Part shown: piece after piece, positions 19,618 through 29,800 of the stretch | Layout of the letters: each line of letters begins with the position of its first letter | Numbering within the stretch: position 1 is the stretch's first letter | DNA from: an uncultured SAR86 cluster bacterium | GTDB lineage: Bacteria > Pseudomonadota > Gammaproteobacteria > Magnimaribacterales > AG-339-G14 | Direction of reading: 5' to 3' | DNA length: 64,000 nt | NCBI GenBank assembly: GCA_902625415.1 | Contig: CACOBG010000001.1 | Coordinates: 236,990 to 300,989 of the forward strand | Notes under the pieces: generated by a model | What the model saw: the letters and a program-made list of their open reading frames with translations, nothing else | Told to the model about the DNA's origin: nothing | Databases searched by the model: none | Program-made: the position numbers and the translations under genes

Positions 19618-20868
19618 ATGAATTATAAAAAATATTTTTCAGATGAACTGACTTCCTTAAAATCTCAAGGTTTATACAGAAAATTTAGAGAAATTAACAG
19701 AGATAAAAAGCACTTCCCAAGAGCCACAGAAAGGTTTGAAGGTTCAGAAAGGCCCGTTGAAGTTTGGTGTAGCAACGATTATTTAAATTTGAGTCAGCAT
19801 CCCGAAGTGATAAAGAAGTCTGTTGAAGTTATTGAAGAATTAGGAACTGGCTCAGGAGGTACTAGAAACATCTCAGGAACTTCCTCATATCATGCAGATC
19901 TTGAAAAGGAATTAGCAAATTTGCATAACAAAGAATCCAGCCTCATATTTCCTTCAGCCTATACCGCCAATCAATCAACTTTGTGGACTTTGTGCAAAAA
20001 ATTAGAGGGCATAGAAGTATTCTCAGACGAGCTCAACCATGCGTCTATGATTCAAGGAATAAAAAATGCAAATGTTCCATGTCACATATTTCGTCATAAC
20101 GATGTTGGTCATTTGAGAAAGCTTTTGAATACATCTAATGCGAGCGTTCCAAAACTAATAGTTCTAGAATCACTCTATTCTATGGAGGGCCTTAGGTCGC
20201 CACTTAAACAAATTGTTTCTCTAGCGAAAGAATTTAATGCTCTGACTTATCTTGACGAAGTTCATTCAGTAGGGCTCTATGGTTCAGATGGGAGAGGAAT
20301 AGCAAATGAACAAAATATTTCTGATGAAATTGACATCATCAACGGAACTCTATCAAAGGCTTTTGGGCAAATGGGCGGTTATGTAGCTGCTAGCTCTGAC
20401 ATCATTGATTTCATCAGAAGCTTTGCACCTGGTTTTATTTTTACATCTTCTGCAAATCCAAGTATTGCAGCTGCTTCAATCAAGGCAATAGAAATAGCTA
20501 AGAAATCTGAACACTTAAGAGAAGAAATTAGAAAAAATTCTGATCTCATTAGGGCTGGATTGAAAGATTTAGAGATACCGCATTTAGATAATGATAGTCA
20601 CATTATTCCTATTCATCTTGAGGATCCAAGACTCTGCAAAGAGGCTGCTAATCTTCTTATCGAGGATCACGGAATTTATATTCAGCCTGTCTTCTACCCT
20701 ACAGTTCCTAAAGGCGATGAAAGATTCAGAGTTACAATTACTCCAAAGCATCAAGCGAAAGACATCAAGAGATTTCTTTCTTCATTGAACCAAGTTTGGG
20801 ATAAGTTAAGATTAAGAAGAGAAAGCTTCACTTACAATCAAAAAACTCAAGTAGCTAAAATCTATTAA
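19618..20868 (+). CDS. hemA: 5-aminolevulinate synthase (C4 pathway)
   Basis: VEVWCSNDYLNLSQHPEVI; GTGSGGTRNISGTSSYHADLEKELANLH; YLDEVHSVGLYGSDGRGIA; GTLSKAFGQMGGYVA; FIFTSSANP; YIQPVFYPTVPKGDERFRVT. Confidence 0.93.
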   Translation: MNYKKYFSDELTSLKSQGLYRKFREINRDKKHFPRATERFEGSERPVEVWCSNDYLNLSQHPEVIKKSVEVIEELGTGSGGTRNISGTSSYHADLEKELANLHNKESSLIFPSAYTANQSTLWTLCKKLEGIEVFSDELNHASMIQGIKNANVPCHIFRHNDVGHLRKLLNTSNASVPKLIVLESLYSMEGLRSPLKQIVSLAKEFNALTYLDEVHSVGLYGSDGRGIANEQNISDEIDIINGTLSKAFGQMGGYVAASSDIIDFIRSFAPGFIFTSSANPSIAAASIKAIEIAKKSEHLREEIRKNSDLIRAGLKDLEIPHLDNDSHIIPIHLEDPRLCKEAANLLIEDHGIYIQPVFYPTVPKGDERFRVTITPKHQAKDIKRFLSSLNQVWDKLRLRRESFTYNQKTQVAKIY

Positions 20869-20878
20869 TTTAAAAGTC

Positions 20879-20908
20879 GAAATCCCGCCTAGTGGCGGGA
20901 TTTCTTCT
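20879..20908 (+). terminator. Rho-independent-like terminator downstream of hemA
   Basis: Perfect 11-bp stem GAAATCCCGCC-TAGT-GGCGGGATTTC followed by a pyrimidine-rich tract. Confidence 0.8.
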
Positions 20909-21022
20909 CTCCAAAAAAACTATATTGAAATATCAGGGGGAGATCTTTACGAGATCTGCCATGAGATGAAATGAAAAGGCGTCTCTAAAAATCTTCATAT
21001 CTCAATTTTCGTTTTTTTTCTA

Positions 21023-21097
21023 GAAGGAAAGCAACTTTTAAAATTAATTGAAATATCTTCCTGGATTATTTCAAAGTGTATGAAGTTGCTTTTCTTC
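21023..21097. other. Nested inverted-repeat structure between convergent hemA and TonB receptor genes
   Basis: Outer arms GAAGGAAAGCAACTT / AAGTTGCTTTTCTTC (14/15 complementary); inner arms TTGAAATA / TATTTCAA. Confidence 0.6.
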
Positions 21098-21109
21098 GTT
21101 CTCTCCTAT

Positions 21110-23194
21110 TTAAAAAGTTTTTTGGTAAGACACTCTTAAATTTAAAGGCTCACCAACCGATGCCTGATGTGTAGAATGAGAATGAGGGTAATAAGTATCA
21201 TCACTTAAATTCTCAATGTTTAATCTCACAGTATCAGAGTCAGTAGGAGTGAAGACCATTGCCATGTCTACTCTGGTGAAATCATCTAATCTGGCTTCAT
21301 TTTCTTTATTTATGAGCTGATCATCTTGATAGATTGCACCAAAACTTATAGCAAATTCATCGTTTGCCTGATGTGTGTACCACAGAGACCAAGTCAATTC
21401 TGGAATCTCTTTTTGCTCACCAGAACCTGCTGATTTAGTTGCATCAACATTGGTTAAACCAAAATTAATTGAGTTTTGGTCGTTTATTTGACCACCAACT
21501 TCAAATTCAAAACCATCTATGGCCATACCGATAACTTCAGATCCACCTACACCGTCTTCTTGTCCTTTAACAGTTTCTTGATCAAAGTAAGCAACCGCAA
21601 GGGAAATACCTGAGTCAGCGTTGTACTTGAATCCAATTTCAGTATTTTCGTATACATCTGGATCAAATGCTGCATTACTTCCCCAAGATTTGTACTGCTC
21701 ACCAGATTTAGGAATGAAACTCTCACTGTAGCTTAAGTAAAGAGACATGTTCTCTTGAGGTTTGTAAATAACACCCAACCTTGGTGAAACATTAGAATCA
21801 TCTCTTGAAGTAGTTGCAGATCCAGTAGTTAAAGCAGATCTACCAGAAGCTACTGAAAATTTCTCTATCGAAGTATCAACTTGCTCGTAACGAGCTCCTA
21901 GAACCATGATCCATTGATCAGAAAGGTCTATGTTACCGTTTAAATAAATTGAAGTAACTTCAATTTCTGTTTTTGCTTTGGTTTTTATATCACTTGTGTA
22001 ATCCAAAGCAGTTCTATTTCCATCTTTATCAATTTGGAAGTCCTTGTTTGTCGCTGGAAAGAAATTGGATACTCCACTGCTAGCTGCATTTTGATTATCA
22101 AAATATGAATTAAAACGAGTGTTTTCATTGTCTGTTTCGATAATGTCTAATCCAACTGTTAGAGTACCTCTATCGAAAGAATTTACGTTGCTAAAAGCAA
22201 TAGTAGTAGTCTCTCTGAGAGTTACATCGTTATATCCTTTGAGCTCTACATTAGTACCGTCGTAACTGTTTACATACAGGTTTTGATACATTTTGTTGAA
22301 ATCATTTGAAGATACTGTCAAGTTGACCTTTCCTGAATCGGAGTAATTGTGAACTAAAGTACCGGTTAAAATACTAGCTTCAGTAGTATGTACGTTTCCA
22401 TCAGTACCATAAGTAATACCGTTTAAAGCGTCAACTGGACGGTCGGTAGAAGTTGATCCTCCTCCAGTACGTGAAGTTGGAATACCTCTATCAATGTATC
22501 TTTCGTGATCTAAATATTCAAAAGAAAGTCCAATTTCAGTATCAGGATTTACTGCAAAAGTCATTGTAGGGTTTATGCCGAATCTTTCACCGTCATATTG
22601 GTCTCGATGGTTCGCAAGAGAGTCTGAATGGACCATTAAACGGAATGCTGCAGAATCATTCACTTGCATATTACCATCTGCAGCAAAATCACCCGCACCA
22701 AAAGAGTCAAGTCCAACGTTCAAATTAGAAAAAGTCTCTCCAATAACAGCTTTCTTTGAAACCCTATTAATCAAGCCACCTGTTCCTCCTCTTCCGAAAA
22801 GAAGCGCGTTAGGACCTTTGAGAACCTCAACCTGCTCTACGTTGTAGAGAGATCTATAGTATTGAACATCGTCTCTTAGACCGTTTTGGTAGAAATCCGC
22901 AGTTGTTCTAACTCCTCTAATGACAACAGCATCTCTATGTCCTTCACCCTGAGTAGTATGTATACCAGGAACGTAACGGACAATATCACCCAAAGCCCTA
23001 AAACCTTGATCTAAAATATCTTCATCGGTAAGGATGGATACTGTTTGAGGAACGTTAATAACTGGCACAGGAGGTTTCATAGAGTTAACTTGATCTTTAA
23101 AAAGCACATTGCCTTTTACTTCAAGCTCCTCGTCCTGCGCATAAATTGCTGAAGTTGTAAAAACTAAAGCGAAAAGAAAAATAATTTTTTTCAT
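21110..23194 (-). CDS. TonB-dependent siderophore receptor
   Basis: Signal peptide; VPQTVSILTDEDILDQGFRALGDIVRYVPGIHTTQGEGHRDAVVIRGVRT plug; NLSDDTYYPHSH...EPLNLRVSYQKTF C-terminus. Confidence 0.92.
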   Translation of the reverse strand: MKKIIFLFALVFTTSAIYAQDEELEVKGNVLFKDQVNSMKPPVPVINVPQTVSILTDEDILDQGFRALGDIVRYVPGIHTTQGEGHRDAVVIRGVRTTADFYQNGLRDDVQYYRSLYNVEQVEVLKGPNALLFGRGGTGGLINRVSKKAVIGETFSNLNVGLDSFGAGDFAADGNMQVNDSAAFRLMVHSDSLANHRDQYDGERFGINPTMTFAVNPDTEIGLSFEYLDHERYIDRGIPTSRTGGGSTSTDRPVDALNGITYGTDGNVHTTEASILTGTLVHNYSDSGKVNLTVSSNDFNKMYQNLYVNSYDGTNVELKGYNDVTLRETTTIAFSNVNSFDRGTLTVGLDIIETDNENTRFNSYFDNQNAASSGVSNFFPATNKDFQIDKDGNRTALDYTSDIKTKAKTEIEVTSIYLNGNIDLSDQWIMVLGARYEQVDTSIEKFSVASGRSALTTGSATTSRDDSNVSPRLGVIYKPQENMSLYLSYSESFIPKSGEQYKSWGSNAAFDPDVYENTEIGFKYNADSGISLAVAYFDQETVKGQEDGVGGSEVIGMAIDGFEFEVGGQINDQNSINFGLTNVDATKSAGSGEQKEIPELTWSLWYTHQANDEFAISFGAIYQDDQLINKENEARLDDFTRVDMAMVFTPTDSDTVRLNIENLSDDTYYPHSHSTHQASVGEPLNLRVSYQKTF

Positions 23195-23228
23195 AATAAA
23201 TTCATCTCCTAGTTAAGATTGATCTGCG

Positions 23229-23275
23229 AATGATAATGATTATCATTTGCTATGTCAATGAGAATGATTACTATT
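23229..23275. promoter_or_regulatory. Tandem Fur boxes upstream of the TonB siderophore receptor
   Basis: AATGATAATGATTATCATT (23229-23247) and CAATGAGAATGATTACTATT (23256-23275). Confidence 0.85.
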
Positions 23276-23304
23276 TACAATAGATATAACTTTTGGAATT
23301 AAAG

Positions 23305-23967
23305 TTATAGATATTTTATTTGCCCCTCTTCAAGCTTTGATACAACATCACAAAATTTATCTGCATCTTCAAAATCATGTGTAACGATGATGCATGAGGT
23401 TTTAGTCTCTTTAAACAAATCTCTTGTATCTGACCTAAGTGCTTTTCTAAGGTCTGCATCTAAAGAACTAAACGGCTCATCCATCAAAAGAAGCTTTGGT
23501 TCTGGAGCCAAAGCTCTTGCAATTGCAACTCTTTGTTGCTCGCCTCCAGATAATTTATTAGGCATTAGCTTTGCAAACTTATCTGCTTGTAATAGGTTTA
23601 GATACTTCATGGCCTGATCATTTTTTTTTCTTCTAGACCCAACTAATCCAAATTTTACATTTTCCAAAACATTCAAGTGGGGAAACAGCGCTTTCTCTTG
23701 AACAACCAAACCAATGTTCCTTTTTTGTGTAGGTAGTACATAGTTCTTCTTATTGAGGAGCTTTTCTTGATAGAAAACTTCTCCTGTTTTTGGAACTTCA
23801 AGACCTACTATTATTCTTAAGAGAGAGCTTTTTCCAATTCCAGATGCTCCTAAAACTCCTAAAATCTCTCCTTCATTAAGATTTAAATTTAAATTCTTTA
23901 ATAATTCTCTTTCTTTTGAATATCCAAAAGAAAGTTTATTAATACTTAAAATTACTTTTTCACTCAT
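23305..23967 (-). CDS. fbpC: Iron(III) ABC transporter ATP-binding protein
   Basis: GASGIGKSSLLRII Walker A; NKLSGGEQQRVAIARAL signature; LLLMDEPFSSLD. Confidence 0.88.
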   Translation of the reverse strand: MSEKVILSINKLSFGYSKERELLKNLNLNLNEGEILGVLGASGIGKSSLLRIIVGLEVPKTGEVFYQEKLLNKKNYVLPTQKRNIGLVVQEKALFPHLNVLENVKFGLVGSRRKKNDQAMKYLNLLQADKFAKLMPNKLSGGEQQRVAIARALAPEPKLLLMDEPFSSLDADLRKALRSDTRDLFKETKTSCIIVTHDFEDADKFCDVVSKLEEGQIKYL

Positions 23968-25598
23968 GTTTTGCCTGGTCTGGATTCTCTAATGATTCTA
24001 GAAAGAAAAAATATGGGCACTAAGCCAATCAAAACAATCATAATGGCTGGGGTGGCCGCTTCGAACATTCTTTCTTCAGCGGCGTATATGTATGTTGTTA
24101 CAGCTAGAGTATCAAAATTAAAAGGCCTAAGAATAAGAGTTGCAGGAAGTTCTTTTATCACTTCAGAAATAACTAAAAGTAGGCTTGTGAGAATACTCGT
24201 TTTTAAAAGTGGCACATGGACTTGAAAAAAAATTTTGAACTTTGAAACTTTGAGACTCAAGGACACATCATCTATAGCATAGTTTATCCTCTCATACCCA
24301 GATTCAATAGAATTGTTTGCTAAAGCATAGGATTTTATGATGTAAGCTAATAAAAGACCCACAATAGATCCAGTCAAAATTAAGTTTAAACAAGAACTTA
24401 AGAAATTATTATCCAAAAGAGAGAAAAATTGGATTATTCCTACAGCTAGAACTAACCCAGGGATGGAATAACCCATAGATAGAAGAAAACTTATTCCTTT
24501 TAAATAACTACCTGTTTCAAATCTTTTTAAAAAGTTGAAAAAGAAAGCAAAAAGAGTACAAATTATCCCTGCCAAAATTCCTAAGATAACAGTATTAATA
24601 AAACTTTTAAGAAAAATATCAGAGAAAAAGTTCTCAGAAGTATAATTAATTGCCCAGTTAGAAATTTCCATCATAGGTACAAGAAAACCTATAAAAAGGG
24701 GCGTAAAACAAAATAAGAAAGCTAAAAGATTTTTATAGCCTTTAAGTTTATGCTTTTTTACAGTTTTAAAAGTTGAACTTGCATAAGAATAAGAAAGCTT
24801 TCTTCTCTCTATCCTTTCTAAGATTAGAAAAAATGATATAAAAATCAAAAGAAGACTTGCTAATTGCATTGCGGTATTTAGGTCGTACATTCCGAACCAC
24901 GTTCTATATATACCTATGGTAAAAGTAGGAACAGCAAAATGCTCGACAGCTCCAAAATCTGACAAGGTTTCCATAATCACCAGCGCCAATCCAGCTATTA
25001 TGGCTGGTCGTGCCATTGGGATAGCTAATTTAAAAAAGATTGAATTGTTCTCCAATCCTAAAATTCTTCCAGCCTCGATAAGAGTTCTAGATTGATTTAT
25101 GAAAGCCATCCTGGCAGTCAGATAGATGTATGGGTAGAGAGTAAAGGAGAAAACGATGATTGCACCGAAAATATTCCTTACATTAGGAAAGAAACTAAAA
25201 TCATCGTTAGAATTAAAAAAAAATCTTAAAAGTTCATTTGCAGACCCAAAGGTATCAAATAACCCTGTAAATGTGTAAGCAAGAATATATGGTGGAACTG
25301 CAAGTGGGAGAATCAAAGCCCACTCCAGCCAATATTTATTTATAAATTCGTAGTTTGTTATAAGCCAGGCTGATCCAACACCAAAAATTAGAGATAGTAT
25401 CGATACTCCGAAAATTAAAAGAAGGGAATTCAATACATAATTTGCTAGTACATAATCAATAAGGTGATTCCAATTTTCATTGTATTCTCCAAAAAGACTG
25501 GAGATAACAAACGCAATCGGAATTATAAAAATAAAAAAAATTAAAAAAATTCCTAGTTGCCAAGAATACTTTGCAAGGTTAAGCCCAATCATTGGCAT
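23964..25598 (-). CDS. fbpB: Iron(III) ABC transporter permease (double BPD domain)
   Basis: About 12 TM; EAGRILGLENNSIFFKLAIPMARPAIIAGLALVIMETLSDFGAVEHF and second EAA loop; between fbpC and fbpA. Confidence 0.88.
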   Translation of the reverse strand: MPMIGLNLAKYSWQLGIFLIFFIFIIPIAFVISSLFGEYNENWNHLIDYVLANYVLNSLLLIFGVSILSLIFGVGSAWLITNYEFINKYWLEWALILPLAVPPYILAYTFTGLFDTFGSANELLRFFFNSNDDFSFFPNVRNIFGAIIVFSFTLYPYIYLTARMAFINQSRTLIEAGRILGLENNSIFFKLAIPMARPAIIAGLALVIMETLSDFGAVEHFAVPTFTIGIYRTWFGMYDLNTAMQLASLLLIFISFFLILERIERRKLSYSYASSTFKTVKKHKLKGYKNLLAFLFCFTPLFIGFLVPMMEISNWAINYTSENFFSDIFLKSFINTVILGILAGIICTLFAFFFNFLKRFETGSYLKGISFLLSMGYSIPGLVLAVGIIQFFSLLDNNFLSSCLNLILTGSIVGLLLAYIIKSYALANNSIESGYERINYAIDDVSLSLKVSKFKIFFQVHVPLLKTSILTSLLLVISEVIKELPATLILRPFNFDTLAVTTYIYAAEERMFEAATPAIMIVLIGLVPIFFLSRIIRESRPGKT

Positions 25599-25636
25599 AT
25601 TGTGACGGCTATTGATTAAATATGAAAAGTAATTAT

Positions 25637-26677
25637 TTACTGCCAGCCTACTCTATCCATAAGCTTGAGGGCTGCAGAATTAAATTTGCCAAAAGAAGAA
25701 ACGTTCAATGAATCCTCTTTAAAATCGGTTCCAAATTGAGAGATTATTTTGCTTGGCTTTACTTTCGAATTTATCGGATATTCATACGTGTTTTCTACTA
25801 AATGTTTTTGAGCCTTTTCAGAGACCATGAATTCCAAAAACTTAACAGCATTTTCATAATTTTTTGAAGCTTTCAAAATTCCACCTCCACTGATATTAAT
25901 GTGTGCGCCATTTGTTTTTTGTGACGGAAACAAAATATTTACTTTTTTTCCGGCAGATAATTGCTTCTCTCCCTTTTTTCCGGAAAGCATCAAACCTAAA
26001 TAGTAACTGTTAGCAATCGCAAGATCCGCCTCATTATTGGCAACAGCAATAATTTGAGCTCTATCATTCCCTTGTGGTTTTCTGGAAAAGTTTTTAACTA
26101 ACCCCTTAGCCCAGTTTTCAGTGTACTCTTCACCATATCTGGCAATTAATGATGCTACCAACGATTGATTGTATAAGTTATTTGAACTTCTAATTGCTAA
26201 TTTATTCCTCCAATTCTCAGAGCTTAAATCTTCATAACTCAAATTTTCAAGATCTTCGAATGAATACTTTCCTTTATTAAAAAATATTACCCTTGCCCTT
26301 TTCGCCAACGCTATCCATTCATTATTTTCGTCTCGATAAATTTTAGGAACAGTACTTTCAATTTTTTTTGATTTAATAGCAGTAAACAGTCCATAATCTT
26401 GGACTTTCCAGAGATTTCCAGCATCAACGGTTATAAAAACATCTGCTGGAGAGTTTGCACCTTCTGATCTAAGTCTCTCTATTAAGGCTTTTCCTTTGGC
26501 AGAAATTATATTTACTTTTATTCCGGTTTCCTCGGTGAAATCTTCATAAAGTTGAGTGTCAGAATCATAATGCCTAGAGGTATAAACATTTACTTCTTCA
26601 TCAACTAATAGAAAATTTGAAAATAATAAGTTACCAATGAATAAGACTATAAATTTCATTGAATATTTTGATTTCAT
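25637..26677 (-). CDS. fbpA: Iron(III) ABC transporter substrate-binding protein
   Basis: VNVYTSRHYDSDTQLYEDFTEETGIKVNII; YYLGLM; INISGGGILKASKNYENAVKFLEFM. Confidence 0.9.
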   Translation of the reverse strand: MKSKYSMKFIVLFIGNLLFSNFLLVDEEVNVYTSRHYDSDTQLYEDFTEETGIKVNIISAKGKALIERLRSEGANSPADVFITVDAGNLWKVQDYGLFTAIKSKKIESTVPKIYRDENNEWIALAKRARVIFFNKGKYSFEDLENLSYEDLSSENWRNKLAIRSSNNLYNQSLVASLIARYGEEYTENWAKGLVKNFSRKPQGNDRAQIIAVANNEADLAIANSYYLGLMLSGKKGEKQLSAGKKVNILFPSQKTNGAHINISGGGILKASKNYENAVKFLEFMVSEKAQKHLVENTYEYPINSKVKPSKIISQFGTDFKEDSLNVSSFGKFNSAALKLMDRVGWQ

Positions 26678-26708
26678 AAAAAATAGAAGTTAAATTTATA
26701 AGATTCAA

Positions 26709-26727
26709 AATGATAATCATTCTCATT
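26709..26727. promoter_or_regulatory. Fur box upstream of fbpA
   Basis: AATGATAATCATTCTCATT, 32 bp upstream of the fbpA start. Confidence 0.8.
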
Positions 26728-26844
26728 GGAATGACAAGTTTTTTGATTGTTTTCAGTGTATTTTTTTTAGCTTATGACTCGACTTTATAAGGAAAATAAA
26801 GGTATCATGGCCAAATAAATTATTATTATCCAGGGGGGATAACA

Positions 26845-29800
26845 ATGTACAAAAAACTTTTACTCTCGGGAGTTCTTCTCTCGTTTTTTTCGAGCTTGAC
26901 TTTAGCTCAAGACGAACAAGTAACTGTCATTGGTTCCTTGATCAAAGGAACTCCTATTGACACTGGTTCTCCGATTTCTACCTTCAATGCTGAAGAAATT
27001 GCTGCACAAGGTAACTTGAACATCGTAGAACTTATTAAAATGGTTCCAGGCAGTTCTGGAATGGATGGAGAGGCTAATCAGTTTGGTTCTAACGGAGCTG
27101 AAGGAATCTCTAACGTAAATATGAGAGGACTTGGAACACAAAGAACTTTGGTCTTGATTAATGGAAAACGTCAAGTAACAGTTCCAACAAGAACTGGTGC
27201 CAATAGATCAGTGAACTTACATGACTTGCCAATGGCTGCTTTAAGCAGAATTGAAATACTTAAAGAGGGTGCCGCAGCTACTTACGGATCTGATGCTATT
27301 GCTGGTGTTGTAAACTTCATTACAGATTCGAATTTCGAAGGTCTAAAAGTTAACGTCAGTGCTAAAGGTATACCTAACGCTGAAGAAGCTTTTGGAAGAG
27401 AGTTTTCTATTACCTACGGAACAGAACTTAACGACGGTACAAATTTCCTTCTTTCTGCGGGTATGCAAAAGAAACCTGAATTGAGAGCAAGACACTCTGA
27501 CTACGCTACACAGTCCTTTGCTAATAATGATAAAGGTGGTTGGTCAACTATCGGTAACCCAGCAACATTTATTTATCCTGGTAAAGCACCTGCAAATGCT
27601 GCCGTTGGATTAGGTGGTGCTGCCTTCATGGGAGATCCAGGCTGTAATCGAGCTGGTGGTTACCTTCAGGCTTTAGGAGCCTTAGGATCTGGTGAAGAAG
27701 CTTATAAACAATTTGGTGGTATTTGTAGATACCAATATACATATTTTGATAACGTTCAAGAAGAGCAAGAAAACTCTCAACTTTGGATGGAGTTCAATGG
27801 AAGCATAAATGATCATGATTTCCATGTTGAATTTGCTTATGGAAATACAGATGTTCCAAACTATGCTACCTCGCCGGCATATCCTCCAAACAATCCTAAC
27901 TCAAGTGCAGCGCCAAATATTCACCCTGCTCTTCAGGCCCTGTATACCCAGCATCCAACATTTGCGACTGCCCTTGCAGATGCTAATTATGGTGGTGACG
28001 GTACAACTCAAGCTTTAGCTCATATTTTAAGAACAAGAACAATTGGTGCAGCAGGAAACCAATATGGTAATACTGCTGGTGCAGAAATTGAAAAAAGAGA
28101 ATACGATACTTACCGTTTTGCTTTCAACTTTGAAGGTGAGCTTGCTGCTGGAGTTGATTACTCTGCTGGAATTAATTACTCTCTTTCTGAAGGAAGCTCT
28201 ACTTTCTCCGACACTCAAAGAGGTAAGTACTATGCTGCATTGTTTGGTTACGGAGGACCAAATTGTCCTTTTGAACTCACTTCATTTAAAGACCCTAATG
28301 CAACTGGAGTAGCCGCGTTAGCGCCGGTCTTAAAGAACACATCAACAGGGGCTTCTGTAACAGCTAGCTTAACTGATGTAAAAAGACCAGATGGATGTCT
28401 TTGGTTGAACCCTTTTTCTAATGCTATTCAGCAAGCTCAACAAGCTTACTACGGAAATAAGAATATTGGAGGTACCGATAATCAAGTTGGTACCGATATA
28501 GGTTCACCAGTTGGTCCTAATCCGCTTTATTTAGACGCACAGAAAAATGACCCTGCGCTCATTAGATATTTGCTTGATAGAGGACAAATTGACACTGAAT
28601 CTTCTTTGTTAACTGCTGACTTCACCATTCAAGGTCTTATGGGTTCTTTAGGCGGTGGTGATGCTGCTTGGGCATTTGGTTACGAAAGAAGAGACTACAC
28701 AGTTCAGCAAATGCTCCCGAATCATCCAGGTGCAACAGCAACAAATGCAAGAACTAATATTTTTGATGGTAATCTTTACCCTTGTCAAAACCCTTCTGAC
28801 AATGCTACCAAAGCAGGAAGAGACGCCTGTGCCTCTAATCCAGTAGGATTATTCATGTTTTTGGCACCAGCTTTCTCCAGAGATGATAGTCAAGAAGTAG
28901 ATTCATTATTTGCTGAATTCGCTTTACCTATTACAGATACTTTTGATATGCAATTGGCATTGCGATACGAAGATTATGGAACTGTTGATTCCGTTGATCC
29001 TAAAGTTGTTATGCGTTGGAGTCCAACAGATGATCTTACTTTAAGATTTACAGGACAAACAACTTTTAGAGCTCCGCATCCTGATGAAATCACCAACAGA
29101 AGATATACTCAATTATCTTTTGTAAGACAAACGGGTGCTTTTAAAGCTGTTGATATTACTGGTAACGCAAACCTTGATCCAGAAGAAGCAACTACTTTCA
29201 ACATTGGAGCCATTACAGACTTTGGAACCGATAATTGGACAGCAACAGTTGATTATTACAGTTTCGAATTTGATAACCCGATCATCTTTGAAAATCACCA
29301 ACAACTTGTAGATGCATATGATGCTGGTGGAGATGCTAAAAAAGCGATACAAAGTCAAATATCAAATGGCTCTGTAAACGATGGTTCTTTTGCAGCTTCT
29401 AGTGTTGCAAGAATCCAAGCCAACTTTGTAAATGGTCCTCAAACAGATACTGATGGTGTAGATGTTTTTGTTAAATTTGAAGACGATTACGCTAATGGAG
29501 TGATTAGCGCTGGTGTTGAAGCAAACTATGTCATCGATTACTCTGTCGCTGCTTACACAAAAGGTGGTGCAGAAATTGCTGCAGCTTATGAATGTGCAGG
29601 ATATTTCAATATCGAAAATACTTGTAGATCAATGCCTGATCTTAAAGCAAAAGCTTTTATTAACTACAAGTCTGATGCTCATAACTTTTATGGTGCTATA
29701 AACTATATTGGCTCTTATGAAGACAGAAGGAAGACAAAAGCAGGTTGTGGCGAAAAACTAGTAGGTGGTGTGTGTACTGAAATTGCAGCTCATACTACAA

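Noticed and set aside
19618-20868. Possibility that this ORF is KBL (glycine C-acetyltransferase) or BioF instead of ALAS
   Set aside because: CSNDYLNLSQHP, TGSGGTRNISGTSSYHADLE and the C-terminal VFYPTVPKGDERFRVT fit ALAS best, and it neighbours hem genes; phylogeny still recommended
26774-26818. 14-aa ORF (MTRLYKENKGIMAK) upstream of the large TonB receptor as a possible leader peptide
   Set aside because: Too short to separate from chance; no attenuator-like hairpins seen around it
27809-28846. Several 60-90 aa ORFs in alternate frames and opposite strand within the large TonB receptor gene
   Set aside because: Out-of-frame shadows of a well-supported CDS with low-complexity Leu/Gln/Val content
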